NCBI RefSeq assembly: GCF_019711435.1
Contig: NZ_JAIGNK010000003.1
Span: 434,001 to 498,000, forward strand
DNA from: Qipengyuania polymorpha
GTDB lineage: Bacteria > Pseudomonadota > Alphaproteobacteria > Sphingomonadales > Sphingomonadaceae
Direction of reading: 5' to 3'
Length of the DNA stretch: 64,000 nt
Within the stretch, counting starts at the first letter, position 1; each line of letters opens with the position of its first letter. The notes beneath the pieces were generated by a model. That model saw only the letters and a list, made by a program, of their open reading frames with translations. It did not search any database and was not told where the DNA came from. Shown here one piece after another: positions 35,796-46,038 of the stretch. The position numbers and the translations under genes were made by a program.

Positions 35796-36844
35796 GCCGC
35801 GCCTGCCTCGGCTTCGGCCAAATCGCTCTGGTACATTTCGCGTGCCAGCTCGCGCACCGGAGTGCTGGCTTCCCAGCCGAGCTTTTCCTTCGCCTTGCTG
35901 GCATCGCCCAGGAGGAAATCGACCTCGGTCGGGCGGAAATAGCGCGGGTCTATTTCGACGAGGCAGCGGCCCGTGGCCTTGCAATAGGCCTTCTCGTCCT
36001 CGCCGGTGCCGCGCCATTCGAGTTCGAAACCGGCATGCTCGAACACCCACTGGGTGAATTCGCGTACGCTGATGGTGACGCCGGTGGCAAGCACGTAGTC
36101 GCCCGGCATGTCCTGCTGCAGCATCATCCACATGCCGCGCGCATATTCCTTCGCATGGCCCCAGTCGCGCTTGGCATCGAGATTGCCGAGGTAGAGCTTG
36201 TCCTGCCGCCCCAGCTTGATGGCGGCGGCCGCGCGGGTAATCTTCCGAGTCACGAAGGTCTCGCCGCGCACCGGGCTCTCATGGTTGAACATGATGCCGC
36301 AGCTGGCGTGCATGTTGTACGCTTCGCGGTAGTTGACCGTAATCCAGTGCGCATAGAGCTTGGCCACCGCATAGGGGCTGCGCGGATAGAAGGGTGTAGT
36401 CTCGGTCTGAGGGATTTCCTGCACCATGCCGAACATCTCGCTGGTGCTGGCCTGAAAATAGCGCGTGTGGCCTTCCAGCTTGAGGATGCGGATGGCCTCG
36501 AGCAGGCGCAGCGCACCCAGCGCATCGGCATTGGCAGTATATTCGGGCGTCTCGAAGCTCACCTGCACATGGCTTTGCGCGGCGAGGTTGTAGACTTCGT
36601 GCGGCTGCACTTCCTGCATCACGCGGATGATATTGGTGGCATCGGTCACATCGCCGAAATGCAGATGCATCGAAGGGTTGGGGTCGTGCGGGTCCTCGTA
36701 AATGTCCTCGATACGGCCCGTGTTGAAGGAAGAGGAGCGGCGCTTGATGCCGTGAACCTCGTAACCCTTCTCCAGCAGCAGCCGCGCAAGATAGCTGCCG
36801 TCCTGACCGGTCACCCCGGTTATCAATGCCCGCCTGGCGCTCAA
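35792..36844 (-). CDS. gmd: GDP-mannose 4,6-dehydratase
   Basis: 350 residues from TTG 36844, which has AAGGAG 7 nt upstream; no ATG fits. NADP binding is [27 protein letters not shown], the catalytic STSEMFG (Thr) and [10 protein letters not shown] (Tyr, Lys) are all present. It makes GDP-4-keto-6-deoxy-D-mannose, the substrate of fcl. It lies 55 nt after the mnmA stop on the same strand. Confidence 0.96.
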   Translation of the reverse strand: MSARRALITGVTGQDGSYLARLLLEKGYEVHGIKRRSSSFNTGRIEDIYEDPHDPNPSMHLHFGDVTDATNIIRVMQEVQPHEVYNLAAQSHVQVSFETPEYTANADALGALRLLEAIRILKLEGHTRYFQASTSEMFGMVQEIPQTETTPFYPRSPYAVAKLYAHWITVNYREAYNMHASCGIMFNHESPVRGETFVTRKITRAAAAIKLGRQDKLYLGNLDAKRDWGHAKEYARGMWMMLQQDMPGDYVLATGVTISVREFTQWVFEHAGFELEWRGTGEDEKAYCKATGRCLVEIDPRYFRPTEVDFLLGDASKAKEKLGWEASTPVRELAREMYQSDLAEAEAGAA

Positions 36845-36899
36845 CCCGTTTCTCCTTGTTTTTCGAAAGCGGTAAGCCTCAGCGAGGCGCTTTGGCAAG

Positions 36900-38054
36900 T
36901 CAGGCGTCGCAGGCGGTGGTCGAATCGATCCAGCCGCCGCCCACGACCCGCTCTCCGGCATAGATGACCGCGGCCTGCCCCGGCGCGACGCCGAATTCGG
37001 GCGTTTCGAAGCGCAGCGTCGTAGGCGCATCGTCCCCCAGCGGGCCTTCGAGCGTGACGGGAACCGGTTTTGCAAGGCTGCGGACCTTGGCGGTCAGCGG
37101 TAGGTCTGGCAGCGGGCCGATGCGGTTGGTTTCGACCAGATGCGCCGCCGAGACCGCCAGCATGCGCTTCGGGCCGACCTTCACCTGCGCTTCGGCAGCG
37201 TCGATACCGACAACATAGAGCGGTTCGGGCTGTCCGCCGATATCGAGCCCGCGGCGCTGGCCGACGGTATAATGGATGACACCCTTATGCTCGCCCAATT
37301 CCTCGCCGGTGGCGGCATGGACGATGGCTCCGGCGCGCGCGCCTTCGGGGCGCATCTTCTTGACGATCTTGGCGTAATCGCCGTCGGGGACGAAGCAGAT
37401 GTCCTGGCTGTCGGGCTTGGCCGCATTGCGAAGGCCAAATGCTTCGGCCAGTTCGCGCACTTCGCTCTTGGGCAGGCCGCCCAAGGGGAAGCGCAGGTAA
37501 TCGAGCTGGTCGTCGGTCGTCGCGTAAAGGAAATAGGACTGGTCGCGGGCAGGGTCGGTCGCACGGTGGAGTTCCGCGCCCGCCGCGCCCATCACGCGCT
37601 GGACATAGTGGCCGGTGGCGAGGCAATCCGCGCCGAGTTCGCGCGCCATGGCGAAGAGGTCGGTGAATTTCGGTCCCATATTGCAGCGGATGCAGGGGAC
37701 GGGCGTACGGCCGGACAGATATTCGTCGGCAAATGTCTCGACTACTTCCTCGCGAAATGCGCTTTCGTGGTCGGAAACGTAATGCGCGATGCCGAGCCGG
37801 TCGGCCACGGCGCGGGCATCGGCGATGTCGTCGCCCGCGCAGCATGCGCCCTTGCGGCCCGTCGCCGCGCCATAGTCGTAGAGTTGCAGCGTGATGCCGA
37901 TCACTTCGGCACCGCTCTTCGCTGCCAGCGCTGCCACGACCGAGGAATCGACGCCGCCCGACATGGCCACGACGATGCGGGCCTCGGACGCGGGCTTGCC
38001 AAGGTCGAACAGCGCGGCGGCGCCGGCCGGGTCGAGATAACGGGATTCGGGCAT
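36900..38054 (-). CDS. mnmA: tRNA-specific 2-thiouridylase MnmA
   Basis: 384 residues from ATG 38054 (an earlier in-frame start adds six residues). PP-loop SGGVDSS, GHYVQR, the catalytic cysteine pair in CIRCN (first) and [12 protein letters not shown] (second). It thiolates U34 of Lys, Glu and Gln tRNAs. The gene is divergent from the sciP transcript. Confidence 0.96.
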   Translation of the reverse strand: MPESRYLDPAGAAALFDLGKPASEARIVVAMSGGVDSSVVAALAAKSGAEVIGITLQLYDYGAATGRKGACCAGDDIADARAVADRLGIAHYVSDHESAFREEVVETFADEYLSGRTPVPCIRCNMGPKFTDLFAMARELGADCLATGHYVQRVMGAAGAELHRATDPARDQSYFLYATTDDQLDYLRFPLGGLPKSEVRELAEAFGLRNAAKPDSQDICFVPDGDYAKIVKKMRPEGARAGAIVHAATGEELGEHKGVIHYTVGQRRGLDIGGQPEPLYVVGIDAAEAQVKVGPKRMLAVSAAHLVETNRIGPLPDLPLTAKVRSLAKPVPVTLEGPLGDDAPTTLRFETPEFGVAPGQAAVIYAGERVVGGGWIDSTTACDA

Positions 38055-38159
38055 GCGCGGCCCCTTACACAAAGCGCGCGTCCGGCTCCAGCATTTACCG
38101 AAATCCGCCGCGAAACATGATTCACGACCTCTTTACCATGTGCGCCTATCAGGGTCGGC

Positions 38160-38453
38160 ATGTTTGAGGGGCAATTCAGCAAGAAGAGCGTCGAAGAGGC
38201 GCGCAAAACGGATGTTTTGCACCAGTTCCGCTGGACGGAGCTGGTCGCCAAGCTTTCGGCGACTCGCGAGCTGCGTGAAGAGCTGGCGCGCAATGAAGCC
38301 GGGGGTTTTGAGGCCTTTGGCGAAGTCCGCCGCGAAAATGGCGAAACAAGTAAACGGGCTGTTAACCACACTGGTTTAGCGCATGGCAAAGACGAGGCGC
38401 TAAACGGGGGCCAAGCCGCAACTGGTGCGGTGCACGGCGACCGAGAGAAATAG
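38160..38453 (+). CDS. Hypothetical protein upstream of sciP
   Basis: 97 residues: MFEGQFSKKSVEEARKTDVL, an RWTELVAKLSATRELREEL helix and a low-complexity C-terminus. I do not recognise a domain. The stop (38451-38453) abuts the sciP ATG directly, so the two are co-translated. The part after about residue 62 overlies a candidate operator, and may be less constrained as protein. Confidence 0.55.
   Translation: MFEGQFSKKSVEEARKTDVLHQFRWTELVAKLSATRELREELARNEAGGFEAFGEVRRENGETSKRAVNHTGLAHGKDEALNGGQAATGAVHGDREK
38362..38378 (+). promoter_or_regulatory. Candidate CtrA-type half-site upstream of sciP
   Basis: TTAACCA-CAC-TGGTTTA is an inverted repeat with one mismatch, 76 nt before the sciP start. 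TTAACCA resembles the CtrA half-site; the Caulobacter sciP homologue is CtrA-activated. The spacing does not fit the full TTAA-N7-TTAA site. Confidence 0.35.
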
Positions 38454-38753
38454 ATGATCGAAAATCAGGACATCCGCCCTGCACAGGTAATTGGCCCGCT
38501 TGGCGAGCCGCTGACCCTTGAGGACCTGCCCAAGCCTTCGACGAAGCGCTGGGTCGTGCGTCGCAAGGCGGAAGTGGTGGCAGCCGTGAACGGCGGTCTC
38601 TTGACTATCGACGAAGTGCTCGAGCGCTACGGCCTCACGCTGGAGGAATTCGCGTCCTGGCAGCGCGCGGTCGATCGTTCGGGCATGCAGGGCCTTCGCG
38701 TCACCCGCATCCAGCACTATCGCGACCTTTACGAGCGCCAGTTCAAGTACTGA
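38454..38753 (+). CDS. sciP: CtrA inhibitor SciP (DUF1153)
   Basis: 99 residues. The DUF1153 helix-turn-helix reads RWVVRRKAEVVAAVNGGLLT, DEVLERYGLTLEEFASW, then RVTRIQHYRD. Family knowledge: SciP binds DNA and CtrA and blocks CtrA-dependent transcription in G1. With TrcR this gives two alphaproteobacterial cell-cycle regulators in one window. Confidence 0.95.
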   Translation: MIENQDIRPAQVIGPLGEPLTLEDLPKPSTKRWVVRRKAEVVAAVNGGLLTIDEVLERYGLTLEEFASWQRAVDRSGMQGLRVTRIQHYRDLYERQFKY

Positions 38754-38761
38754 GCGCGTGC

Positions 38762-38781
38762 TCCCGCACAGCGGTGCGGGA
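38762..38781 (+). terminator. Hairpin after sciP
   Basis: TCCCGCAC / GTGCGGGA, perfect 8-bp stem with a 4-nt loop, 8 nt after the sciP stop. It lacks a T-run (AACCAAAACC follows), so termination by it alone is doubtful. Confidence 0.4.
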
Positions 38782-38784
38782 ACC

Positions 38785-38897
38785 AAAACCTCCTGAATCC
38801 GCTCAACTCCCTGTCCCCGCTGTGAGGAGAGGGAACCGCCGGTCTTGCCGCCCGTTCGGGTGTCATAGGGTCGGATGGGAGTGTAACAGGAGGTTTT
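38785..38897 (+). promoter_or_regulatory. Possible ribosome-site-sequestering pairing in the glsB leader
   Basis: AAAACCTCCT (38785-38794) is the exact reverse complement of AGGAGGTTTT (38888-38897), the ribosome binding site of the next gene. If both lie in one transcript (read-through from sciP), a long-range stem could hide the site. Confidence 0.3.
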
Positions 38898-38900
38898 ACA

Positions 38901-39167
38901 ATGGGTTGGATTATCGCAATCATCGTCGGCGGCGTCGCCGGCTGGCTCGCAAGTCTCGTCATGAACCGTGACGCGTCGATGGGCATTTTCTGGAATATCG
39001 TTGTCGGCATCGTCGGTGCGCTTATCGGCAATTTCCTGGCAGGCACGCTGCTCGGCATCGAGGGCACTATCCAGTCGTTCAACCTGACCGGCTTCATAAT
39101 CGCAATCGTCGGCGCCATTGTGCTGCTCGGCATCGCCAATCTCGTCCAGCGTGGCCGCGTGCGGTAA
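38901..39167 (+). CDS. GlsB/YeaQ/YmgE family stress-response membrane protein
   Basis: 88 residues, three hydrophobic segments with glycine-rich repeats (IIVGGVAGWLASLV, IVVGIVGALIGNFLAG, GFIIAIVGAIVLLGIANLV). This is the transglycosylase-associated (Tag) family name without enzymatic evidence. It has an unusually strong ribosome binding site, AGGAGG, 7 nt before ATG. Probably induced in stress or stationary phase, judging only from the family. Confidence 0.92.
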   Translation: MGWIIAIIVGGVAGWLASLVMNRDASMGIFWNIVVGIVGALIGNFLAGTLLGIEGTIQSFNLTGFIIAIVGAIVLLGIANLVQRGRVR

Positions 39168-39195
39168 CCCCGAGGACGCCAAGAACTTACCGGAT

Positions 39196-39228
39196 GGGCG
39201 GTGCAACAAGCGTTGCGCCGCCCTTTTT
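39196..39228 (+). terminator. Intrinsic terminator of the GlsB gene
   Basis: GGGCGGTGCAAC / GTTGCGCCGCCC: 12-bp stem with one G:U, AAGC loop, then TTTTT. A textbook terminator that isolates the RND operon downstream. Confidence 0.93.
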
Positions 39229-39359
39229 CCATGTGCCGGAGGCAGCGAGGGCACACCTGCTCGACATTCGTCCGCCGTTTTCGCCTCCCCGTCGAGCACG
39301 ACATTGCCGTTCAACCCCCGCTGTCCTATTGGGAAATCCGCAGGCTTGCGCTTTGTGAT

Positions 39360-39371
39360 TTAGTCAACTAA
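39360..39371 (+). promoter_or_regulatory. Palindromic operator candidate before the RND operon
   Basis: TTAGT-CA-ACTAA, perfect 5-bp arms, 43 nt before the adaptor ATG and overlapping a plausible -10 region. Size and position fit a TetR/MarR-type repressor site; no such regulator gene is in the window. Confidence 0.35.
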
Positions 39372-39413
39372 CACACCAAGCGAAGACAAGCCGCTGCCAA
39401 CGGGGCCAGCAAA

Positions 39414-40607
39414 ATGACGTATGAATCGGAAATTCGGGCGCAGGGCACAGAGCCGGTCGAGATGGGTCTCGATGGCGAAACGCTCGGGGGAAAACAGCAG
39501 ATGAGTCGCAAACGCCGCAATATCGTGCTCGCACTCATCGCTGCTGTCCTCGTCGCGATTGCCGCCTATTTCCTGATGGCCGGTGACGATGCGCCTGCCG
39601 AACAGGCTCCGCAGCTCCAGGCCGTGACCGTCGTCGCGCCGGGCCGCACCACCGTCGAGGGCGAGATTACAGCCACCGGGACGCTGGCTGCGCGCCGCTC
39701 AATGCCTGTGGGCGTGGTGGGCGAGGGTGGCCGCGTGGTTTCCGTGCCAGTCGACGCCGGTAGCTGGGTGCGCCAGGGCCAGGTCCTGGCGGTCATCGAC
39801 CGTTCGGTGCAGTCGCAGCAGGCGCAAAGCGCCGCCGCACAAATCCAGGTCGCGCAGGCCGATGCCAATCTCGCACAGGCCAATCTCGACCGCGCGCTGC
39901 AGCTGGTCGAGCGTGGTTTCGTCTCCAAGGCGGATGTCGATCGCCTCACGGCTACCCGCGATGCGGCGGTGGCTCGCGTCCGCGTCGCGCAGGCGCAATC
40001 ACGCGAATTGCAGGCGCGCAACGCCCGTCTCAACATTGTCGCTCCTGCTGCGGGCCTCATCCTCGAGCGCAATGTCGAGCCCGGCCAGACGGTGAGCGGT
40101 GGCTCGCCGCCGCTGTTCACCATCGCCAAGGGCGGCGAGATGGAAATGCTCGCCCAGCTCGGCGAGACCGAACTCGCCAGCATTCGTGCCGGCGCCAGCG
40201 CCGAAGTCACTCCGGTGGGCTCCGACCAGAGCTTTACCGGCCAGGTGTGGCAGGTCGCCCCGACTATCGATCCGCAGACCCGGCAGGGGACCGCCCGGGT
40301 GGCGCTCTCCTACCGCCCCGAACTGAAACCCGGCGGCTTTGCGAGCGCGACCATCAATTCCGGCACGGTCGTCGCCCCGGTCCTTCCCGAAAGTGCCATC
40401 CTCGACGACGACGGACAGCCCTATGTCTATCTCGTCGACAGCGAGAACAAGGTCGCACGCCGCGACGTGGAAACGGGTATGATCACCTCGGCGGGACTGA
40501 CGATTACCGAAGGCCTTACCGGCAGCGAGCGCGTCGTGCTGAGGGCGGGCGGCTTCCTGCGTGAAGGCCAGGAAGTGGCGCCCAAGCTGCAAAAGAACGC
40601 GAACTGA
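39414..40607 (+). CDS. RND efflux periplasmic adaptor subunit
   Basis: 397 residues; an N-terminal cytoplasmic stretch (1-35) precedes a transmembrane helix (IVLALIAAVLVAIAAYFLM). Then come the beta-barrel and lipoyl halves (ATGTLAARRSMPVGVVGEG, SVPVDAGSWVRQGQVLAVI), an alpha-helical hairpin (about 135-200) and the second lipoyl half (IVAPAAGLILERNVEPGQTV). ATG 39484 (MSRKRRN) is an alternative start that would remove the long N-terminus. It couples the permease downstream (4-nt gap) to an outer-membrane channel that is not encoded here. Confidence 0.94.
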   Translation: MTYESEIRAQGTEPVEMGLDGETLGGKQQMSRKRRNIVLALIAAVLVAIAAYFLMAGDDAPAEQAPQLQAVTVVAPGRTTVEGEITATGTLAARRSMPVGVVGEGGRVVSVPVDAGSWVRQGQVLAVIDRSVQSQQAQSAAAQIQVAQADANLAQANLDRALQLVERGFVSKADVDRLTATRDAAVARVRVAQAQSRELQARNARLNIVAPAAGLILERNVEPGQTVSGGSPPLFTIAKGGEMEMLAQLGETELASIRAGASAEVTPVGSDQSFTGQVWQVAPTIDPQTRQGTARVALSYRPELKPGGFASATINSGTVVAPVLPESAILDDDGQPYVYLVDSENKVARRDVETGMITSAGLTITEGLTGSERVVLRAGGFLREGQEVAPKLQKNAN

Positions 40608-40611
40608 GCCG

Positions 40612-43600
40612 ATGAATTTCCGCTATCTCTCCGCCTGGAGCATTCGCAACCCGGTCGTGCCGCTGGTGCTCTTCGTAGCACTGACCATCGCTGGCATGAT
40701 CAGCTTCCTGCGGATGGAAGTGCAGAACGATCCGGATATCGATTTCCCTGCGGTCATCATCTCCATCTCGCAGCCCGGCGCTGCGCCGACCGAAATCGAC
40801 ACGCAGATTACCGAGAAGGTCGAATCCGCCATCTCCTCGATGGAAGGGGTCGAGACGATCACCAGCACCGTGCGCGAGGGCAATTCGCGCACTTTCGTGA
40901 CCTTCGAGATCGGCAACGACGTCAACGACCTCGTCAACGAGGCGAAGTCGAACATAGACCAGATCCGCGGCGACTTGCCCGACGGCATCATCGAACCGCG
41001 CGTCTACAAGGCGCGGGCTGGCGGCGGCAGTTTCGCCAATTACGCCGTGGTAGCCGACGACATGACGATGGAGCAGCTGAGCTGGTTCGTCGACGACACG
41101 GTTTCCAAGCGCCTGCTCGCAGTCCCCGGCATGGCGAGCGCATCGCGCAGCGGCGGGGTGAACCGCGAAATCCGCGTTATTCTCGATCCGGCGCGGATGC
41201 AGTCGCTCGGAGTGACCGCTTCGCAGGTCAATGGCTTCCTGCGGCAGAACAATCTGAACGCAGGCGGTGGCCAGGCGGAAATCGCCGGTGCGCGCCAGTC
41301 GGTGCGCGTGATTGGCAATGCAAAGACCGCCTACGAGCTCGGCCAGCAGCGCATTTCGCTCGGCGGCGGGCGCTCGGTCAAGCTCGCGGACATCGCGGAT
41401 GTGCGCGACGGCCAGAGCGAGATTACCTCCGTATCCAAGGTCGGTGGCCAGCCCGTGGTCACGATTGCCCTGTCGCGCGCGCGCGGCAAGTCGGACGTCA
41501 CGGTCTACGACGAAGCCCAGATCGTCATGCAGCAGATCGAAGAGGAATATCCGGGCATCGAGTTCGTCGAACTCTTCAACATCGTCAAATACACCAAGGC
41601 GCAATACGAAAGCTCGATTGCCGCGCTGATCGAAGGCGCCATTCTGGCGGTGGTCGTGGTGTTCTTCTTCCTGCGCGACTGGCGCGCGACGCTTATTTCC
41701 GCAATCGCCATCCCGCTGTCGGCCATCCCGACCTTCTTCTTCCTCGACTACATGGGCTTCACGCTCAACCAGATGAGCCTGCTCGCGCTGGGACTGGTGG
41801 CGGGGGTCCTGGTCGATGACGCGATCGTCGAAATCGAGAACATCGTGCGCCATATGCGCATGGGCAAGACGGCCTATCAGGCCTCCATCGATGCGGCCGA
41901 CGAAATCGGCCTTGCCGTGGCAGCCACCAGCTTCTCTATCGTCGCGGTGTTCCTGCCCGTGGCGCTCCTGCCGGGCATTGCCGGCCAGTATTTCGAGAAT
42001 TTCGGGGTCACCGTCGTCGTCTCGGTGCTAATGAGCCTTGCTGTGGCGCGCATGATCACGCCTATGCTGGCGGCCTACTTCCTCCAGCACCATGGCGAGG
42101 CCGACCACGCCAACGGCCCGTGGATCGAGCGGTATTCGCGCGTGCTCGAGTGGACCCTCGACCGCGACAAGGCCCGTGCCATCAAGGCGGACAAGATTGC
42201 CCGCAAGGGCCGCATCGGTTTCTTCGGCAAGCTCGCCGCCCATTTGCGGGGCGATCACCGCGCGTGGATCATGGGCGTGGGCCTCCTGTCGTTTATCGCC
42301 ACCATCTTCCTCTTCATCGTCACCCCGAAACAGTTCTTCCCCGATGCGGACTTCGATTTCGCGCAAGTCGGCATGTCGATGGTGCCGGGCACGACGCTCG
42401 AGCAGACGCAGGACCGCGCCGAGCAGGCCCTCGCCATCATCGAAGAGCAGCCTGAAGTCGACAACGTCCTGATGACGGTCAACGAGGGCAGCGCCGAATT
42501 CTTCATCACCTACTTGCCCGAACGCGAGCGCAAGAGCGACGAGATCGCACGCGAGGTGTCGACCCAGTTCCGCCAGGTCCCCGATGCGCGGCTCAACTTC
42601 CGCAACATGCAGGGCGGCGGCGACGGCGGTCGCGGGCGCGCGATCAATGTCATGCTGTCGGGCAGCGACCCCGAGCTGCTTGAACGGACCGCGGAAACGC
42701 TGGTCGAGCAGATGGGCGAGATCCCCGACCTGCAAGGCCCGCGTGTCGAGGCCGACCTCCAGCGGCCCGAACTCATCATCACGCCGCGTGCCGACCTTGC
42801 GGCCTCGCTCGGCGTGACGACCGCCTCGCTCAGCCAGGCCATCCGGATCGCGACAATCGGCGAAATCGACCAGAATGCCGCGCGCTTCTCGCTCGAAGGA
42901 CGCCAGATTCCCATCCGCGTGATGCTGCCCGAGGATTCGAGGGACCGCATTGCCACCATCCAGAACCTGCCCGTGCCCACGGCGACCGGCGGCTCAGTCC
43001 CGCTCGCGCGTGTTGCCGATATCCGCTTCGGTGCAGGCCCGACGAGTATCCAGCGCGAGGATCGCCAGCGCCGCGTCTATGTCAGCGCCGACCTTTCGCC
43101 GGGCGCCGAAGAGGGCGTTGCCAAGCGCAAGATCGACCAGCTTCCGATCATGCAGGACCTGCCGCTAGGCGTCTCGAACGCCCCGAGCGGGCAGGACCGC
43201 TGGCTGGCGGAGTTCTTCGTCAACTTCCAGATCGCGCTGGTGGCGGGCATCCTGCTGGTCTTTGCCGTGCTGGTATTGCTCTACCGCCGCCTGATGTCGC
43301 CGCTGGTGAACATGGGCTCGCTGCTCCTGGCACCGCTGGGCGGCATCCTGGCCATCATGCTGGCGGGAATCTCGCTCTCGCTGCCGGTCTTCATCGGCAT
43401 CCTGCTCCTCTTCGGGATCGTCGCGAAGAACTCGATCCTGCTGGTCGATTTCGCCATTGAGGCGATGGACGAAGGCCACCGCAAATACGACGCCATCATG
43501 GAAGCAGGGCGCAAGCGCGCGCAGCCCATCGTGATGACCACGGTCGCCATGACTGCCGGCATGATCCCGACCGCTGTCTCGCTCTCGGCCGATGGCGCTT

Positions 43601-43809
43601 GGCGCCAGCCAATGGGCGTCGCGGTTATCGGCGGCCTGATCCTGTCGACCTTCCTCACGCTGCTTATCGTCCCGGCAGGCTTCAGCCTTGCCGACGGCAT
43701 CGAGAAGCGCGTCGGGCCGTGGCTGCGTAATCGCCTCCTGTCATATCGACCGGGAATGGACGACGGCACCATCCGCGGGCAGAAGCCCGGGATACATCCG
43801 GCGGAGTAA
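40612..43809 (+). CDS. RND efflux transporter permease (AcrB/MexB superfamily)
   Basis: 1065 residues. The first helix follows [17 protein letters not shown]; the porter domain spans about 40-330; TM4 shows [18 protein letters not shown] with the paired Asp residues of the proton relay; the second half repeats the fold and the C-terminal [14 protein letters not shown] is the HAE family motif. A proton-driven drug or metabolite exporter. The [12 protein letters not shown] region lies after the first membrane half as normal. The outer-membrane partner must be encoded elsewhere. Confidence 0.96.
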   Translation: MNFRYLSAWSIRNPVVPLVLFVALTIAGMISFLRMEVQNDPDIDFPAVIISISQPGAAPTEIDTQITEKVESAISSMEGVETITSTVREGNSRTFVTFEIGNDVNDLVNEAKSNIDQIRGDLPDGIIEPRVYKARAGGGSFANYAVVADDMTMEQLSWFVDDTVSKRLLAVPGMASASRSGGVNREIRVILDPARMQSLGVTASQVNGFLRQNNLNAGGGQAEIAGARQSVRVIGNAKTAYELGQQRISLGGGRSVKLADIADVRDGQSEITSVSKVGGQPVVTIALSRARGKSDVTVYDEAQIVMQQIEEEYPGIEFVELFNIVKYTKAQYESSIAALIEGAILAVVVVFFFLRDWRATLISAIAIPLSAIPTFFFLDYMGFTLNQMSLLALGLVAGVLVDDAIVEIENIVRHMRMGKTAYQASIDAADEIGLAVAATSFSIVAVFLPVALLPGIAGQYFENFGVTVVVSVLMSLAVARMITPMLAAYFLQHHGEADHANGPWIERYSRVLEWTLDRDKARAIKADKIARKGRIGFFGKLAAHLRGDHRAWIMGVGLLSFIATIFLFIVTPKQFFPDADFDFAQVGMSMVPGTTLEQTQDRAEQALAIIEEQPEVDNVLMTVNEGSAEFFITYLPERERKSDEIAREVSTQFRQVPDARLNFRNMQGGGDGGRGRAINVMLSGSDPELLERTAETLVEQMGEIPDLQGPRVEADLQRPELIITPRADLAASLGVTTASLSQAIRIATIGEIDQNAARFSLEGRQIPIRVMLPEDSRDRIATIQNLPVPTATGGSVPLARVADIRFGAGPTSIQREDRQRRVYVSADLSPGAEEGVAKRKIDQLPIMQDLPLGVSNAPSGQDRWLAEFFVNFQIALVAGILLVFAVLVLLYRRLMSPLVNMGSLLLAPLGGILAIMLAGISLSLPVFIGILLLFGIVAKNSILLVDFAIEAMDEGHRKYDAIMEAGRKRAQPIVMTTVAMTAGMIPTAVSLSADGAWRQPMGVAVIGGLILSTFLTLLIVPAGFSLADGIEKRVGPWLRNRLLSYRPGMDDGTIRGQKPGIHPAE

Positions 43810-43823
43810 GCGTCGCCTAGGAT

Positions 43824-45104
43824 ATGGCGGGCAAACCCGAAACTCTCTCTTCCCTGGGCGCAGCGCCGCTCCCGCCCGACCGTGCGCGGGTTATGCGCCG
43901 CACGGCCACCGGCATGCTGGTGCTGATGGCGGCTATCTTCATCGCCTCGGGGCGCTGGCTCGATCTCCATCCGGCATGGGGCTACGTCCACGCCTTTGCC
44001 GAGGCGGCCATGGTCGGCGGCCTGGCTGACTGGTTCGCGGTCACCGCATTGTTCCGCCGGCCGCTGGGCCTGCCGATCCCGCACACGGCCATCATTCCCG
44101 AGAACAAGGACCGCATCGCCGACACGATGGCGGGCTTCCTGCGGGAGAATTTCCTCACCCCGCAGGTGGTCGCGCGCCGCATGGGGGCGATGAACCTTGC
44201 AGGGGCTGTGGGGAGCTACCTCGCCGACCCCAAGGCGATGCAGGATTCGCGTGTGCGCGTCGGCGCGGGCGAACTCGCGGTCGAAGTGCTCGAATCGCTC
44301 GACCCCGAACGGCTCGGCACACAGGTGCGCGCCGGCCTCGCTGCCCAGATAGAAAAGCTCGAAGTTGCCCCGCTCATCGGCGGCATGCTCGATGCGATGA
44401 TCGAGGACGGGCGGCACAAGCTCATCATCGACAAGATTATCCGCTGGGCCGGACTCGTGCTCGAGGACAACGAGCAGATGGTCCGCGACATGGTCCACAA
44501 GCGCGCCAATGCCGTACTGCGCTTCACCGGTCTCGACGAGCGGCTCGCCAATTCGGTCATCGATGGCCTCTACAAGCTGCTCGCCGAGGTGCTGGTCGAT
44601 CCCGAGCATCCCTTGCGCGACAAGATCGAGGAAGGCCTCCACGAACTGGCCCGCGGCATGCGCGAGGACCCCGAAATGCAGGCGCGGGTGGAGCGGATGA
44701 AGGTCGAACTGCTCAAGAATCCAGCCATTGCCGACTGGTGGCAGGCGGTATGGGAACGCATCCGCGCGCGGCTCATCAAGAGCATCCGCGAGAGCGGCGG
44801 CGCGGGTAAGGGCTATCTCGGCGAGACGCTGGCCGAGCTGGGTGGCGCGCTACGCGACGACCTGCGCCTCCAGCAGCAGGTCAATCGCTTCGCGCGCCGC
44901 ACCGCTGTCGGCGTGGCCCAGCGTTATGGCGACCAGATCGTCCAGCTGGTGAGCGAGACCGTGCGCCGCTGGGACGCCACCACGCTGACCGACCGCGTCG
45001 AGAGCGCCGTCGGCCGCGACCTCCAGTTCATCCGCATCAACGGCACGCTGGTGGGTGGGCTGGTAGGCCTCACCATCCACTTCATGTCCGAAATGCTCGG
45101 CTAG
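43824..45104 (+). CDS. DUF445 family membrane protein
   Basis: 426 residues beginning at ATG 43824, 14 nt after the permease. One N-terminal helix (TGMLVLMAAIFIASGRWL), the family motif AEAAMVGGLADWFAVTALFRRPLG, then a long helical region, and a last helix (INGTLVGGLVGLTIHFM). YjiN-type proteins are of unknown function. It is probably co-transcribed with the RND genes. Confidence 0.93.
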   Translation: MAGKPETLSSLGAAPLPPDRARVMRRTATGMLVLMAAIFIASGRWLDLHPAWGYVHAFAEAAMVGGLADWFAVTALFRRPLGLPIPHTAIIPENKDRIADTMAGFLRENFLTPQVVARRMGAMNLAGAVGSYLADPKAMQDSRVRVGAGELAVEVLESLDPERLGTQVRAGLAAQIEKLEVAPLIGGMLDAMIEDGRHKLIIDKIIRWAGLVLEDNEQMVRDMVHKRANAVLRFTGLDERLANSVIDGLYKLLAEVLVDPEHPLRDKIEEGLHELARGMREDPEMQARVERMKVELLKNPAIADWWQAVWERIRARLIKSIRESGGAGKGYLGETLAELGGALRDDLRLQQQVNRFARRTAVGVAQRYGDQIVQLVSETVRRWDATTLTDRVESAVGRDLQFIRINGTLVGGLVGLTIHFMSEMLG

Positions 45105-45110
45105 GGCTGC

Positions 45111-46028
45111 CTAGGGCAGCACGTACCGTATTTTCGTCGCGTAATACGAGCGCATGGGCTGGCCGTTCGCATCGAGCGCAGGCTCGAACTTTGCGCGCTC
45201 CATGGCGCGGCAAGCCGGCGAATCAAGCGCTTCAAGCTCGGTTGCATCCGACTGGCGGCATTCGATGATCTCGCCCTTCTCATCGACCAGCACGACAAAG
45301 CGTACCGAGCCCTGTTCGCCGCGCCGCAGCGCCTTGGAGGGATAATCCGACATAAATCTGCGAATGACCACCTTGGAATTGGTCCATTCGGGACCGCGCT
45401 GCATGGTCCGGTGCTGCTCGAGGTCGAGTCCCCAGAACTCCACGAGGTTCTCGGCGCACTGGTTGAGCGCTCTGAGCGCCGGGACGAGGTTCGGTAGTTG
45501 CAGGGTAACGATGGTCGTGTCGTCCTGAACGACGCTCAGCATTTCATGACCGACAAATCGTTCTGTCGGGATGCTCGCAAGGCCGGATGCGTTTTCGACG
45601 TTCCAGTTGTACTCGATATCCTTGCCCCGCTGATCCGGGGCCGAAAGCGATGTCTCGACCGTCATGAGGGCTGGCTCGTAGTCGCCGAAAGAGCCCTTGC
45701 TGTATCGCTCCTCGTAAACGGGCTCGAGAGTGCCGAACCGGAAACCTGCCGGTTTCCTCCATTTCGTTTCGCGGATTGCAGGCCCTGCGACGAGGAAGTC
45801 GGCAGTGGTGCTTGGCTCGTCCAGCTCCATCAGCAGGACGTGTTTCGTAGTTCCGTCCCCGAACTCGCGAGCAAGCCTGCACTTCTCGTTGGCCGCGTCG
45901 AGGTGCCACGGACTTGAAGGCTTGAGCACGGGGCCGGGTTGGGCCTCTCGCGCATGGAGACCAGGCGCGACCAGCGTGGTCGATGCTGCTGCGGCGAGAA
46001 CCAGAATTCTCGGTGTACGTGTGCTCAT
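45111..46028 (-). CDS. Secreted TonB C-terminal-domain protein, copy 1
   Basis: 305 residues from ATG 46028. Signal peptide ends near ALHAR (residues 1-27). A central domain of unknown type (about 30-215) precedes a TonB-C domain (SVRFVVLVDEKGEIIECRQS, then ACRAMERAKFEPALDANG). Unlike true TonB it has no N-terminal membrane anchor or Pro-rich span, so it is probably not an energy transducer. The paralogue at 46039-46974 shares the arrangement. The end is near the convergent DUF445 stop. Confidence 0.75.
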   Translation of the reverse strand: MSTRTPRILVLAAAASTTLVAPGLHAREAQPGPVLKPSSPWHLDAANEKCRLAREFGDGTTKHVLLMELDEPSTTADFLVAGPAIRETKWRKPAGFRFGTLEPVYEERYSKGSFGDYEPALMTVETSLSAPDQRGKDIEYNWNVENASGLASIPTERFVGHEMLSVVQDDTTIVTLQLPNLVPALRALNQCAENLVEFWGLDLEQHRTMQRGPEWTNSKVVIRRFMSDYPSKALRRGEQGSVRFVVLVDEKGEIIECRQSDATELEALDSPACRAMERAKFEPALDANGQPMRSYYATKIRYVLP

Positions 46029-46038
46029 GATGCGAACC

